DNA of 64,000 nt from Bacteroidales bacterium (GTDB lineage: Bacteria; Bacteroidota; Bacteroidia; Bacteroidales; UBA932), in contig JALCST010000002.1 of NCBI GenBank assembly GCA_022653675.1, positions 62,001-126,000 of the forward strand, in the 5' to 3' direction. The notes beneath the pieces were generated by a model. That model was not told where the DNA came from and made no database searches. It saw nothing but the letters and a program-made list of their open reading frames with translations. Shown piece after piece: positions 1 to 8,053 of this stretch (its first letter is position 1; each line of letters starts with the position of its first letter). The translations under genes were made by a program, and so were the position numbers.

Positions 1-483
1 GATTGTTCGTATGCCTACCTTTTCAGAAAAAACAACAAACAGATCGATACTTCCATAATAGAGAAATCATTCGAAGGTCTGACGGATTTCGATAATCGTT
101 TCTTCAAATACGTGGAAGAAAAATCCGTAATTGTCAAGAGTCCCGGAAAAGATGGGAGGATGACCGCCTCTCTGGTAGATGATCAAGGCAAAAGCATACT
201 TGCCCCTCCGGCCGAAGGAAACGGTTCCGGAGTCAATGACAGACCTAAAAACACTGATGAGCAAATTCTGGCATATGTAAAAAAGGAGTTGAATGGAAGG
301 ACTCTCTACTCATTGACCCGTAATGAAATAGATGATATGATCGGCAAATTGTTAACCGAGACATGGGCAAACTATCGCCAAATCTCATCGGCACTTGCAG
401 TAAGTTATCACCACGTATGCGACTTTGCAAAAATGAGAGCGCAGCACTTTCTTCCCAAATCACATATACTCAAAGACTTGTAG
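1..483 (+). CDS. RAYT-type (REP-associated tyrosine) transposase, C-terminal part
   Basis: The reading frame is open from base 1, so the gene starts outside the window; 160 residues are visible. They match the C-terminal half of the complete RAYT at 38422-39294. Both share an NTDEQIL motif, a following LY.LT segment, and a helix-turn-helix block with ETWANYRQISSALA here and ETYATIRQVSTALA there, ending in R.xHF. The HUH/Tyr catalytic domain lies upstream and cannot be seen. By homology the protein would nick or move palindromic repeats; that is family knowledge, not shown here. The last 16 codons (from 437) are themselves the first copy of a repeat that recurs twice more downstream, so the stop codon sits inside the repeat. 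The C-terminal domain is probably a DNA-binding HTH; whether the full protein is active is unknown. Confidence 0.75.
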   Translation, partial: DCSYAYLFRKNNKQIDTSIIEKSFEGLTDFDNRFFKYVEEKSVIVKSPGKDGRMTASLVDDQGKSILAPPAEGNGSGVNDRPKNTDEQILAYVKKELNGRTLYSLTRNEIDDMIGKLLTETWANYRQISSALAVSYHHVCDFAKMRAQHFLPKSHILKDL

Positions 484-905
484 AAATGCCACCTCCCTGT
501 TTCAGGGTCGCGGCTCAGCCGTAAAGCGCTGGCCACAAGTGGAATGAAAGAAAACTGCTGCGCTCAATACTCTTTCCCTAGCCTCCTCCCATGGCAGACC
601 CCAAAAGAGCGCAGCACTTTCTTCCCAAATCGCATATAATCAAAGACTTGTAGAGATATCACCTCCCTGTTTCAGGATCGTGGCTCAGCCGTAAAGCACT
701 GACCACAAGCCGAATGAAAGAAAACTGCGGCGCTCAATACTCTTTCCCTAGCCTCCTCCCATGGCAACCGCAAAAAGAGCGCAGCACTTTCTTCCCAAAT
801 CGCATATACTCAAAGACTTGTAGAGATATCACCTCCCTGTTTCAGGGTCGCGGCTCAGCCGTAAAGCGCTGGCCACAAGCCGAATGAAAGAAAACTGCTG
901 CGCTC
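437..905. repeat. Three tandem inverted-repeat units (RAYT-linked palindromic element)
   Basis: Three nearly identical 129-bp units lie at 437-565, 607-735 and 777-905, with two similar 41-bp spacers (566-606, 736-776), giving an exact 170-bp period. Each unit starts with GAGCGCAGCACTTTCTT and ends with AAGAAAACTGCTGCGCTC or a one-base variant. These ends are reverse complements apart from a small internal loop, so each unit can fold into a long hairpin. A shorter inner palindrome, CGGCTCAGCCG or close to it, lies in the middle. The first unit begins inside the RAYT coding sequence and supplies its last 16 codons and stop. The size, terminal inverted repeats and link to a RAYT suggest a REP/MITE-like non-autonomous element; mobility is inferred. 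Confidence 0.85.
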
Positions 906-916
906 AAGAAGTTTCT

Positions 917-924
917 TATCTTTG
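917..924 (+). promoter_or_regulatory. Bacteroidetes -7 box for aroB
   Basis: TATCTTTG matches the TAnnTTTG -7 consensus. It lies 12 bases after the third palindromic unit and 57 bases before the chosen aroB start. No clear -33 TTTG was found at the usual distance, so the call rests on the -7 box alone. Confidence 0.5.
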
Positions 925-981
925 TGATATGCAATATGCAACTATCCGGAATCATATGGAATTATGTAGAATCATAAGAAT

Positions 982-2181
982 ATGACGGGCGGCATAAAAT
1001 TCGAGATCTGTGAGAATCATATGGAATCAGGCAGGATCATAAAGGCGCAGACCATCCGCGAACTCGAGGGCTTGCTGGGAAAAACGGCGGAACGGCACAG
1101 GGAACTGTTCGTCATTACCGACGACACAGTGCGCGGGCTTTACGGCGAAAATTTGCTGAAAGATACGGTACCACCGGGACATGTGATTTCGGTTCCGGCA
1201 GGCGAAAATTCCAAATCAATGCAGACGGCAGCGGATATCCTTTCCAGCCTTCTGAAGGCCGGGGCATCCAGGGATTGCTTCCTGACAGGCTTCGGAGGAG
1301 GCGTGGTCAGCGACCTGACGGGCTTCGTCGCCAGCATCTATAAACGCGGAGTAAAATTCGGATTAGTGCCTACCACCTTGCTCGGGATGGTCGACGCCTC
1401 AATCGGCGGCAAAAACGGAGTGGACATCACCGCAAGTACCGGACGATGCAAAGAGAATGATGCGAGGAATGATGCTGATAGCAATGCTGAAAATAACAAA
1501 GCCACAGACGGCAGCGATATAACAGGCAATAATGAAAGCAAAACGGCTGCAGCCGGCGGGACGGTCCGATACAAGAACATGGCCGGCACCTTTAACCGGC
1601 CCGAATTCATAATCCAATGCTACCCGCTCCTAAATACGTTGCCTGAGGCCGAAATGAAGAGCGGCGAGACGGAAATGCTGAAAACCTTCATCATAGGGGA
1701 TGCGGCGGCCTACGAGGAGACCGTGTCGCTGCTGAAAGCTAAGAAAGCGAACAAGGAACAGCCATCGGACTTCGATTCCGAATTCGCCGGCCTGATAAAC
1801 CGCGCGACTGAAATAAAGGTGAAAATCACTGACGAAGACCCGTTCGACGAAAACAAGAGGCACGTACTGAACCTGGGCCACACCTTCGGCCATGCGATAG
1901 AGGAACTATTCCCCGGCCGCTGCACGCACGGTGCCGCAGTCGCAAGGGGTATAATCATGGCCGCCGCACTCGGAGCCAGAATGAACATCACACCCAAGGA
2001 ACTGGCAACCGGAATAGAACTGGATTTCGAAGACCTCGGCTTACCTCCGGCATTCGATATCGAAGAAGAAAAATTAACATCCGTCCTGCGCAACGACAAG
2101 AAATACAGCGACGGCCACCTGGATTTCGCCTTCATACGCGCTCTCGGCGACGTCTTCGTAAAATCCCTTGTCTTAGAATAA
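982..2181 (+). CDS. aroB: 3-dehydroquinate synthase with low-complexity insertion
   Basis: This is the second enzyme of the shikimate pathway, converting DAHP to 3-dehydroquinate with NAD and a divalent metal in the cytoplasm. Family signatures are GGGVVSDLTGFVAS, PTTLLGMVDASIGGKNGVD, the metal-binding E.xK region around MKSGETEMLK, and LNLGHTFGHAIE with HGAAVARGI. The protein has 399 residues against about 350-370 for the usual family. The excess is an Asn/Asp/Ala-rich stretch of about 45 residues between GGKNGVD and YKNMAGTFNRP, where normal AroB has only a few residues. It stays in frame and the flanking motifs are intact, so the enzyme is probably active. The start at 982 fits the -7 box at 917; a second Met at 1021 (MESGR) is possible. 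The partner fusion DAHP synthase/chorismate mutase is at 43423. Confidence 0.93.
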   Translation: MTGGIKFEICENHMESGRIIKAQTIRELEGLLGKTAERHRELFVITDDTVRGLYGENLLKDTVPPGHVISVPAGENSKSMQTAADILSSLLKAGASRDCFLTGFGGGVVSDLTGFVASIYKRGVKFGLVPTTLLGMVDASIGGKNGVDITASTGRCKENDARNDADSNAENNKATDGSDITGNNESKTAAAGGTVRYKNMAGTFNRPEFIIQCYPLLNTLPEAEMKSGETEMLKTFIIGDAAAYEETVSLLKAKKANKEQPSDFDSEFAGLINRATEIKVKITDEDPFDENKRHVLNLGHTFGHAIEELFPGRCTHGAAVARGIIMAAALGARMNITPKELATGIELDFEDLGLPPAFDIEEEKLTSVLRNDKKYSDGHLDFAFIRALGDVFVKSLVLE

Positions 2182-2206
2182 ACCCTTATTAGTTTAATTC
2201 ACCGAA

Positions 2207-2836
2207 TCACGGGATCCTGCCGCTTACGATCTTCACAGGAGCCTGGCTGAAGACATAGGTGCTGTTCCCGAGAAGGCGCGCCTCTGATTCGTCGTGGGTT
2301 ACGAAGATTACCGTTCGCCTGTCCTTTTCCCAAATTTGAGAGAACCAAACCATAAGATTTCGCTTCAACGCATAGTCCAGCCCGGAAAGTGGCTCGTCCA
2401 TTAGGATTATGTCGGACGGACAGGCGAAAGCCCTGGCTATGGAAACGCGCTGGCACATGCCGCCGCTCAACTGCGAAGGATAATGGTCGGCGAAGCCGTC
2501 CAGCTCGACACGCCTTATAAGTTCGTCGGCCTTCGAAGTACGTTCGGAAGGTGAGAGGGAGGGATCCAGTACGAATTCTATGTTGCCCCTGACTGTTTTC
2601 CAGGGCAGAAGCCTCGGTTCCTGGAATACATACGAAAAACGCTTCCCGCCGAATCCGGAGAAAGTCCCGCCGTCGGGTTCCACCAATCCCCCGATGATAT
2701 TCAGAAGCGTGGTTTTCCCGCATCCCGAAGGGCCCAGGATGCACGTTATGACTCCCTCCTCGAACGATATGTCGAAGTCGCTGAAGATGACGTTGTCGCC
2801 GAAACTTTTACAAAGGCCTTTTATTTCCAGACTCAT
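2207..2836 (-). CDS. ABC transporter ATP-binding protein, NitT/TauT/SsuB type
   Basis: Cytoplasmic ATPase of an importer formed with the next two leftward genes. Counting from the chosen start (209 residues), Walker A GPSGCGKT is at 35-42, the Q-loop Gln at 72, the LSGGM signature at 123-127 and Walker B IILMDEP at 143-149, with an H-loop in VTHDESEA. An in-frame Met six codons earlier (2854) exists, but a GAGGAGGG Shine-Dalgarno-like run lies between the two and the permease stops just before 2836. The later start therefore leaves a 2-base gap and is preferred. The family usually serves nitrate, sulfonate, taurine or thiamine-precursor uptake. Nothing here fixes the substrate. Confidence 0.9.
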   Translation of the reverse strand: MSLEIKGLCKSFGDNVIFSDFDISFEEGVITCILGPSGCGKTTLLNIIGGLVEPDGGTFSGFGGKRFSYVFQEPRLLPWKTVRGNIEFVLDPSLSPSERTSKADELIRRVELDGFADHYPSQLSGGMCQRVSIARAFACPSDIILMDEPLSGLDYALKRNLMVWFSQIWEKDRRTVIFVTHDESEARLLGNSTYVFSQAPVKIVSGRIP

Positions 2837-2838
2837 GC

Positions 2839-3597
2839 CTATACCCTCCTCCATTTTACGGTCTTATGTTCCACCGCCCTTATTATGCTCTCGAACATAT
2901 AGCTCAGCAGTACCGCGACGAGTGTCCAGGCTATCAGCATATCGACGTTCAGGAAAGTCTGGGCCGCCTGCATCTTCGTCCCTATGCCGTATTTGGGCTG
3001 GCTCAGGACCTCGCCTACGATTATCGCCCTCCACCCTATTCCGAGCGCGCTTGAAATCCCGCTGAATATGAACGGCGTTATGGCAGGTATATAAAGCTCG
3101 CGAATGATCCTCGCCTTGCCCACGCGGTAAAATTCGGCCATCTGGACGAGGCTCGGATCCACGCTCTTCATGCCGCTGACGACATTGGTGCAGACGATCG
3201 GGAACATCGTGAGCATTCCTATGAACACCGGCACGGAATCGGGGTCGAACCATATCAACGCCAGCAGCGTGATCGCAATTACCGGAACCGAGCGTATGAT
3301 GACCAGGATAGGGTTTATGAATGCGTTGAAACCGGAATACAGGCCCGCCAGGATGCCAGTCGCAATGCCGAGCACGCCGGCGATCGCGAAGCCGATCAGC
3401 CCGCGAAGTACGGTGGTACCTACTACGGCGAGGAATCCCTTATCCACAACCAACTTGCATAGAGCCAGAAAGGTATCTTCCGGCCCCGGGAGTATGAACC
3501 GGGAATGGAAATGCAACGCCAACAGTTTCCACACCACGAGAATCACGATCACCGAGGCGATGCTTATCCGGTTATTTCTCGTAATAGAAATTCTCAT
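2839..3597 (-). CDS. ABC transporter permease, TauC/SsuC type
   Basis: Inner-membrane permease of the importer, 252 residues. It has an N-terminal helix at about 14-28, several further hydrophobic spans, and the binding-protein-dependent transport signature around SSALGIGWRAIIVGEVLSQP, which contacts the ATPase. It ends 2 bases before the ATPase start and overlaps the 3' end of the lipoprotein gene by 26 bases, so the three genes form one leftward transcript with translational coupling. Length and topology are normal for the family. The charged C-terminus ends in KWRRV. Confidence 0.9.
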   Translation of the reverse strand: MRISITRNNRISIASVIVILVVWKLLALHFHSRFILPGPEDTFLALCKLVVDKGFLAVVGTTVLRGLIGFAIAGVLGIATGILAGLYSGFNAFINPILVIIRSVPVIAITLLALIWFDPDSVPVFIGMLTMFPIVCTNVVSGMKSVDPSLVQMAEFYRVGKARIIRELYIPAITPFIFSGISSALGIGWRAIIVGEVLSQPKYGIGTKMQAAQTFLNVDMLIAWTLVAVLLSYMFESIIRAVEHKTVKWRRV

Positions 3598-4531
3598 CAG
3601 GTATCTTGCCCCCTACGAATTCGGGGTTCAGTTCATAAAATATATTAAGGTAATCCCCTATTTCCCTTTCAATGCCACGCGCGGAGACGTATTCGAGGTT
3701 CGAGCGCGGGATCGAGCTGCGTGCCGTAGCGACATCGGGCAGCAGGCCGTACTTAACCATGAGAACAGCTGCGCTGTCGGGATGTTCGTTCACCCACTTC
3801 GTGGAGTAAGCGTACGCGGCTTCCAGTTTCTTCACGAATCCTGCATCGGATTTCAGGACGGAGTCCTTTCCGATGAAAGCCGTCTCGGCTATCGGGATAC
3901 CCTGTACCTTGTTCCATTCCGCATTCAGGTCCAATATGATGTGTATATGATTGTTTTTACGCATCGCAAGGCTCACATAAGGCTCGGAGACCACTCCGAG
4001 CGAAACCCTTTCGGCAGCCACGGCGTTGGCCAGGTCTATGTGGGTCGGAAAACTGTAATCGAGCGTCAGGTCCCTTTCCGGATCGAGGCCGTTCCTCTCC
4101 AGCAGGTAGCGGAAAAGGGCATCTGGTGTCATTCCCCTGGCCATGACATTGACCCGCTTGCCCCTGAGGTCGTCCCATCCCTTCACGGTGCTGTCGTTCC
4201 CGAAAAGATAGAACGTACCCCAAACCGGTACCGACACCATCTTGTAATCCAATCCCTTGTTATACAGCACCGCAGCCATGGTGGTCGGCAGGACCGCAAA
4301 ATCCGCGGTACCGTCGAGCATCATCTTGCGCACCTGCATGGGCTCGTTAAGGATCATCACCTTGACATTGCTGTGCGGAGCATTGTCAACGCTGTCGATA
4401 TACTGGATCATTCCCATCGAAGAAGGCCCCTTGAGGGTGGCTATGGTAACGGAACCGCCGCGCTTCCCGGCTCCGCCCCCGCATCCGGCAAGCGCCAGGA
4501 GGCAGAAGAAAAAAACGAGTTTATTACGCAT
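3572..4531 (-). CDS. Lipoprotein substrate-binding protein, NMT1/SsuA-like
   Basis: The protein has 319 residues with a lipoprotein signal peptide (lipobox LAGC, lipidated Cys17). The mature part reads as a NitT/TauT-family solute-binding protein: TLKGPSSMGM near the start, then NEPMQVRKMMLDGTADFAVLPTTMAA, a GKRVNVMARGMTPDALFRYLL segment, and a VSEPYVSLAM motif. In a Bacteroidota cell it would be anchored in the periplasm and deliver ligand to the permease. It is the first gene of the leftward operon and diverges from a TM1266-type regulator/TonB receptor pair. That pairing suggests the receptor brings the same ligand across the outer membrane. The ligand is unknown; the family also includes thiamine-precursor (ThiY) and metal-linked binders. 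Confidence 0.85.
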   Translation of the reverse strand: MRNKLVFFFCLLALAGCGGGAGKRGGSVTIATLKGPSSMGMIQYIDSVDNAPHSNVKVMILNEPMQVRKMMLDGTADFAVLPTTMAAVLYNKGLDYKMVSVPVWGTFYLFGNDSTVKGWDDLRGKRVNVMARGMTPDALFRYLLERNGLDPERDLTLDYSFPTHIDLANAVAAERVSLGVVSEPYVSLAMRKNNHIHIILDLNAEWNKVQGIPIAETAFIGKDSVLKSDAGFVKKLEAAYAYSTKWVNEHPDSAAVLMVKYGLLPDVATARSSIPRSNLEYVSARGIEREIGDYLNIFYELNPEFVGGKIPDENFYYEK

Positions 4532-4552
4532 TTCAATTACGATATGTCATTG

Positions 4553-4592
4553 CAAAATTATTTATTTTGAATGATTAAAAATAATATCTTTG
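4553..4592. promoter_or_regulatory. Divergent promoter pair for the ABC operon and TM1266/TonB operon
   Basis: On the minus strand TAATTTTG (4560 down to 4553) lies 21 bases before the lipoprotein start. On the plus strand TATCTTTG (4585-4592) faces the TM1266 gene. Both match TAnnTTTG. The two boxes are 24 bp apart, so control of the two operons may be linked. Confidence 0.6.
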
Positions 4593-4690
4593 CAGCGAAA
4601 AACAAAAACACCGCACAAGTACTGGGATTCCGGCCAAGGCCGGCATCGAGGTCGGGCGGGAAACCATTAACCCAATCCAAAGGAAATCTG
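4593..4690 (+). promoter_or_regulatory. 5' leader with GC-rich hairpin before the TM1266 gene
   Basis: The predicted leader of about 90 bases contains the inverted repeat CCGGCCAAGGCCGG (4630-4643), followed by a G-rich segment and a ribosome-binding-like AAAGGAAA just before the ATG at 4691. I could not match it to the TPP, cobalamin, preQ1 or SAM riboswitch consensus. It is listed as a possible structured leader only. Confidence 0.3.
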
Positions 4691-4951
4691 ATGGAAAAGA
4701 GAATAGGCACGGTTCTGATTCTGATCATGAGCCACGATTGCGTTCAGCAAATGAACGACATCATTTCCAGGCACGCCGGCATCATCATAGGACGGCAAGG
4801 CCTGCCTCGGGCCAACGACACGAGCATCATTTCACTTATCCTTGAAGGTACTACGGACGAGATCGGTTCCCTTTCCGGCCAGCTGGGCAGGCTTCCCGGA
4901 ATCGAGGTCAAATCGGTGGTATTAAAAAACAAGGATAATGAACAACACTAA
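4691..4951 (+). CDS. TM1266-type iron-only hydrogenase system putative regulator
   Basis: A small protein of 86 residues from the chosen ATG. An upstream in-frame ATG at 4571 would precede the -7 box and is rejected. The sequence matches the TM1266 family closely: MEKRIGTV at the start, a beta-alpha-beta ferredoxin-like (ACT/NikR-C-like) layout, IIIGRQGLP at 31-39, SIISLILEGTTDEIGSLSG at 45-63, and LGRLPGIEVKSV near the end. Family members usually sit beside [FeFe]-hydrogenase maturation genes and are thought to be ligand- or metal-sensing regulators. No DNA-binding domain is visible, so its mode of action is open. The TonB receptor starts 14 bases before its stop, so the two are translationally coupled. 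No hyd genes are in this window. Confidence 0.8.
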   Translation: MEKRIGTVLILIMSHDCVQQMNDIISRHAGIIIGRQGLPRANDTSIISLILEGTTDEIGSLSGQLGRLPGIEVKSVVLKNKDNEQH

Positions 4952-7136
4952 ATTCCGCATCGTAACGGTTGCATTGGCAGCCGCAATCTCTTTAAGTTCC
5001 TTCGGGCAGACATCTTCAAAGCCCGAAAACGCTCCCGACACCCTCTCCTCGACGGACAAGCCGGTGGAACTGGGGCAGGCGGTGGTCACGAGCTTCAGGG
5101 TAAGCAGGAAAGTCATGGAGATGCCCGCCTCCCTCAACGTCACCGGAGCCTTCGATTACCAGGACAACTCCGCATTCACCGTAGCCAACGTGCTCAACAC
5201 CGAACCCGGCGTATATATGGGCGGCGACGGCATCTGGGCAACCAGTATCAATGTACGCGGCCTCGGTGAGGAAAGGCTCGTCACCCTGGTGGACGGCGAC
5301 AGGATTGAGACGGCCACCGACCTTACGGCCTCCCTTTCCATGATAGACGTGAACGACATCGAACGCGTAGAGGTAATCAAGGGGGCGCAATCCTCCCTTT
5401 ACGGCACCGGAGCAATGGGCGGCATAATCAACATCATCACCAAGGACGGCCATTTCGCCGACAAGCCCTACGTCAGCGGAAACCTCATATCGGGATACGC
5501 GACCGCCAACAAATACTCCTCGAACTACCTGTCGGTGAACGCAGGATCCAGGAAATGGTACCTGAAGCTGAGCGGCACCCTCGGAAATGCCGGCGACATG
5601 ATGACGCCGGAAGGGACTTTGAAAAACAGCCAGTTCAACACGAACAACATATCCGCAAAGGCGGGATTCAAGCCGTTCAGAAACCATCTGTTCAAGATCC
5701 AGTTCCAGCGCAACTGGTCGACGAACGTAGGCATCCCGGGCGGCAGCGCATTTCCTACGACCGCAACGGCAACATACAAGGATATCGGCAGGACGCTCTT
5801 CGATGCGAGCTACGAGATAACCAACCTTACGGACTGGATGAAATCCCTTAAGCTCAGTTACTTCCATCAGAACATAATCCGCGACGTGATCATGTATCCC
5901 AACAGCGTCACCGAAACCACCCTCGCCAACGGCAACATACAGCGCCAGACACCGGATTCCATAACGCCGAACGCCACCCACCTCACAAACGGGCTGCAGC
6001 TGCAGGGTACTTTGAAACTCTCCGACAACAACACCTTAATCGTCGGTGCCGACGCATGGAGGCGCAACATCTCTTCCGACCGCACCAAATACGTTACAGT
6101 AGAGGTCCTGAATCCAGAGGGAACTGTTCTTGCAACCAACAAAGTCGTCCGCGGAGAGACCCCACTGCCTACGGCCTCGTTCACAAGCACCGGCATTTAC
6201 GCTCAGGACGAAGCCCATCTGCTGGACAACCGCCTGACCATCATTACAGGAGCAAGGGCCGATGCGATCCACACGGTCAACGATACCGTTTACAATCTGG
6301 ATTATACGATAGTAAACGGCAACCGAAACGATAACCCCGCAGGAAAATCGGTCACCTTCGATGCCGGAAGCGCGAACAGCTTCTCATGGAGCGCCAATGC
6401 CGGTATCCTTTACAAGGTCGCTGACGATGTGGACCTGACACTTAACCTTGCACGCTCGTTCCGCGCCCCTTCCCTCGAAGAGAGATACAAATACATAGAC
6501 CTGGGGAGCGTCAGAAGGCTCGGAAACCCGGATTTGAAGCCGGAAGACGGCTATTCCGCAGACCTCGGCTTCCGTGTCTGGAAAGACGGTTTCAACATGC
6601 AGGCGTCGGCATATGTCAACAGGATAACCAACATGATCGTCGAAGCCCACGGAGATACAATTGACGGCGTAGCTACCCTCGTAAACTCCAACATCGGAAA
6701 GGCCCTGCTCTACGGATTCGACCTCAAGGCCGAATATAACATCACCAACAACCTGTCAGCTTACCTTGTAGGTTCATACGTACGGGGAATCGATACCGAG
6801 AACAACACGAACCTTCCTGCCATGCCACCACTAAACGGACGCCTCGGAATCCGCTACACATACCATAAGATCGGTTCGGCCGAATTCAGGGTGGTAGGTG
6901 CCGCAAAACAGGACAGAATTGCCACCGGTGAGACCTCTACCGACGGCTATCTCAGATACGACATGTCACTTTGCACCCGCCGCTTCGACTTTATGAAAGT
7001 CTGCAGCCTGCAGATGTTCGCCGGCATAGACAACATCACGAACGTCGCCTACACGAACCATCTCTCCACCAACCGCGGAGACGTAAGCATAGAACCGGGA
7101 AGGAACTTCTTCATAAGGCTGAATTTCGGATTCTAG
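4938..7136 (+). CDS. TonB-dependent outer-membrane receptor
   Basis: Outer-membrane active transporter of 732 residues. It has a signal peptide (about 1-23), a short linker with a TonB-box-like ELGQAVVTSF, a plug domain at about 55-170 (VLNTEPGVYMGGDGIWATSINVRGLGEERLVTLVDG, then IERVEVIKGAQSSLYGTGAMGG), and a beta-barrel ending in FIRLNFGF with a terminal Phe. It is a classical siderophore/vitamin-type receptor (FepA/BtuB-like), not SusC, because the N-terminal carboxypeptidase-like domain is absent. It overlaps the TM1266 gene by 14 bases and diverges from an ABC importer, so it probably supplies that importer's ligand. The substrate cannot be read from sequence. Confidence 0.92.
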   Translation: MNNTKFRIVTVALAAAISLSSFGQTSSKPENAPDTLSSTDKPVELGQAVVTSFRVSRKVMEMPASLNVTGAFDYQDNSAFTVANVLNTEPGVYMGGDGIWATSINVRGLGEERLVTLVDGDRIETATDLTASLSMIDVNDIERVEVIKGAQSSLYGTGAMGGIINIITKDGHFADKPYVSGNLISGYATANKYSSNYLSVNAGSRKWYLKLSGTLGNAGDMMTPEGTLKNSQFNTNNISAKAGFKPFRNHLFKIQFQRNWSTNVGIPGGSAFPTTATATYKDIGRTLFDASYEITNLTDWMKSLKLSYFHQNIIRDVIMYPNSVTETTLANGNIQRQTPDSITPNATHLTNGLQLQGTLKLSDNNTLIVGADAWRRNISSDRTKYVTVEVLNPEGTVLATNKVVRGETPLPTASFTSTGIYAQDEAHLLDNRLTIITGARADAIHTVNDTVYNLDYTIVNGNRNDNPAGKSVTFDAGSANSFSWSANAGILYKVADDVDLTLNLARSFRAPSLEERYKYIDLGSVRRLGNPDLKPEDGYSADLGFRVWKDGFNMQASAYVNRITNMIVEAHGDTIDGVATLVNSNIGKALLYGFDLKAEYNITNNLSAYLVGSYVRGIDTENNTNLPAMPPLNGRLGIRYTYHKIGSAEFRVVGAAKQDRIATGETSTDGYLRYDMSLCTRRFDFMKVCSLQMFAGIDNITNVAYTNHLSTNRGDVSIEPGRNFFIRLNFGF

Positions 7137-7149
7137 GCATGGGAGTCGG

Positions 7150-8040
7150 TTACGGCAAATCGATAGTAATTGGAAAAACATCGAAATGCCCGTAATCCGG
7201 AACTGCATATATTGGCGAAAGGTTTATCGTCTTTGAATCTGTCCAACGACTGTCTTTAGAGTAGGAAGTATAATCCAACTCTGTATAATCACCAGGATAA
7301 TAAGCATAAACCTTTCGTGTTCCTTCATATAGGAATCCGATCGCTATCGGGGCAAAATAGACGGTACTGTCGGAATTGGTGAATATGTCCACATAGGAAT
7401 CAGGGGTATAAGAGCAACCGTTAGCCACATATTCCTCCTTTACAAGTCCTTCCGTATAAGGATCCATTATTCTTATTATTTCGGCTTCGCGAGCGCTGTA
7501 TATATCCACGGGGTAGCTGTCGTAGAAAAGGAATTCGTCGTGATAGAGCCCCTCCCCGAGATAATCGAACGTGAGTTTCCTGTTCACTGTAATGGTTACT
7601 ACCGAATCGCCCGCCGGACCGACATCTCCAAGGATAGTAAGTTTCATCCGATGCTTTTCACTGATCCCCATCGCACTGAGGTCGGCGAAACGGATTTGTG
7701 CATGGGATTCGTAGGAATCGTCTGCGAAAACTACCTTTGAAGTGGTCAGAGAAAAATTGTTGTCTGGATCAGAAGTTTGGTACTCCTTCGTATCATTGTT
7801 GTAGAAAGCGAATCCTATCCGGACCTCGTTCCCTCCATCCAATGTGCTGCGATAAACAGGGACTAGTATCTTTCCATCGTCTTCGGCGGTACTTTCGACG
7901 TTCAGGACAGATGAAGAGAATCCAAAACCTCCTTCGCCGGAATACAACGTACCTTTAATATCACGTGAACATCCGGAGAAAAGAACGGGGAGAACAGTGG
8001 TAAGGACGGTAAAAAACAGAAAAATGAAACGTTTTTTCAT
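7150..8040 (-). CDS. DUF4843-like lipoprotein of the SusC/SusD operon
   Basis: The protein has 296 residues from the Met at 8040 (MKKRFIFLFF). An ORF extension to 8067 would overlap susD and lacks a signal peptide, so it is rejected. A lipoprotein signal peptide ends at FSGC. The body is beta-rich, with a Calx-beta-like stretch (ILVPVYRSTLDGGNEVRIGF) and several aromatic-rich strands. It resembles the DUF4843 lipoproteins that commonly follow SusD in Bacteroidales, but I am not certain of the family. It is the last gene of the operon, 13 bases after susD. A surface or periplasmic ligand-binding role is inferred from its position. Confidence 0.6.
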   Translation of the reverse strand: MKKRFIFLFFTVLTTVLPVLFSGCSRDIKGTLYSGEGGFGFSSSVLNVESTAEDDGKILVPVYRSTLDGGNEVRIGFAFYNNDTKEYQTSDPDNNFSLTTSKVVFADDSYESHAQIRFADLSAMGISEKHRMKLTILGDVGPAGDSVVTITVNRKLTFDYLGEGLYHDEFLFYDSYPVDIYSAREAEIIRIMDPYTEGLVKEEYVANGCSYTPDSYVDIFTNSDSTVYFAPIAIGFLYEGTRKVYAYYPGDYTELDYTSYSKDSRWTDSKTINLSPIYAVPDYGHFDVFPITIDLP

Positions 8041-8053
8041 ATCGATTTCAACA

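Noticed and set aside
437-905. CRISPR array at the window start
   Set aside because: The repeat is 129 bp with terminal inverted repeats, the two spacers are similar to each other, and there are no cas genes.
2839-2854. ATPase start at 2854 overlapping the permease
   Set aside because: A Shine-Dalgarno-like GAGGAGGG lies between the two Mets, favouring the start at 2836.
3170-4570. Long plus-strand ORF of 466 codons
   Set aside because: It is antisense to the permease and substrate-binding genes, which carry clear family motifs; it has no recognisable domain.
4571-4690. Longer start for the TM1266 gene
   Set aside because: The upstream ATG lies before the -7 box, and the family begins with MEKRIG at 4691.
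4593-4690. TPP or cobalamin riboswitch before the TonB/ABC locus
   Set aside because: I found no CUGAGA/ACCUGA-type TPP core or B12-box string; only an unassigned hairpin is visible.
5016-5981. Minus-strand ORF of 321 codons
   Set aside because: It lies antisense to the plug and early barrel of the TonB receptor and has no start context or motif.
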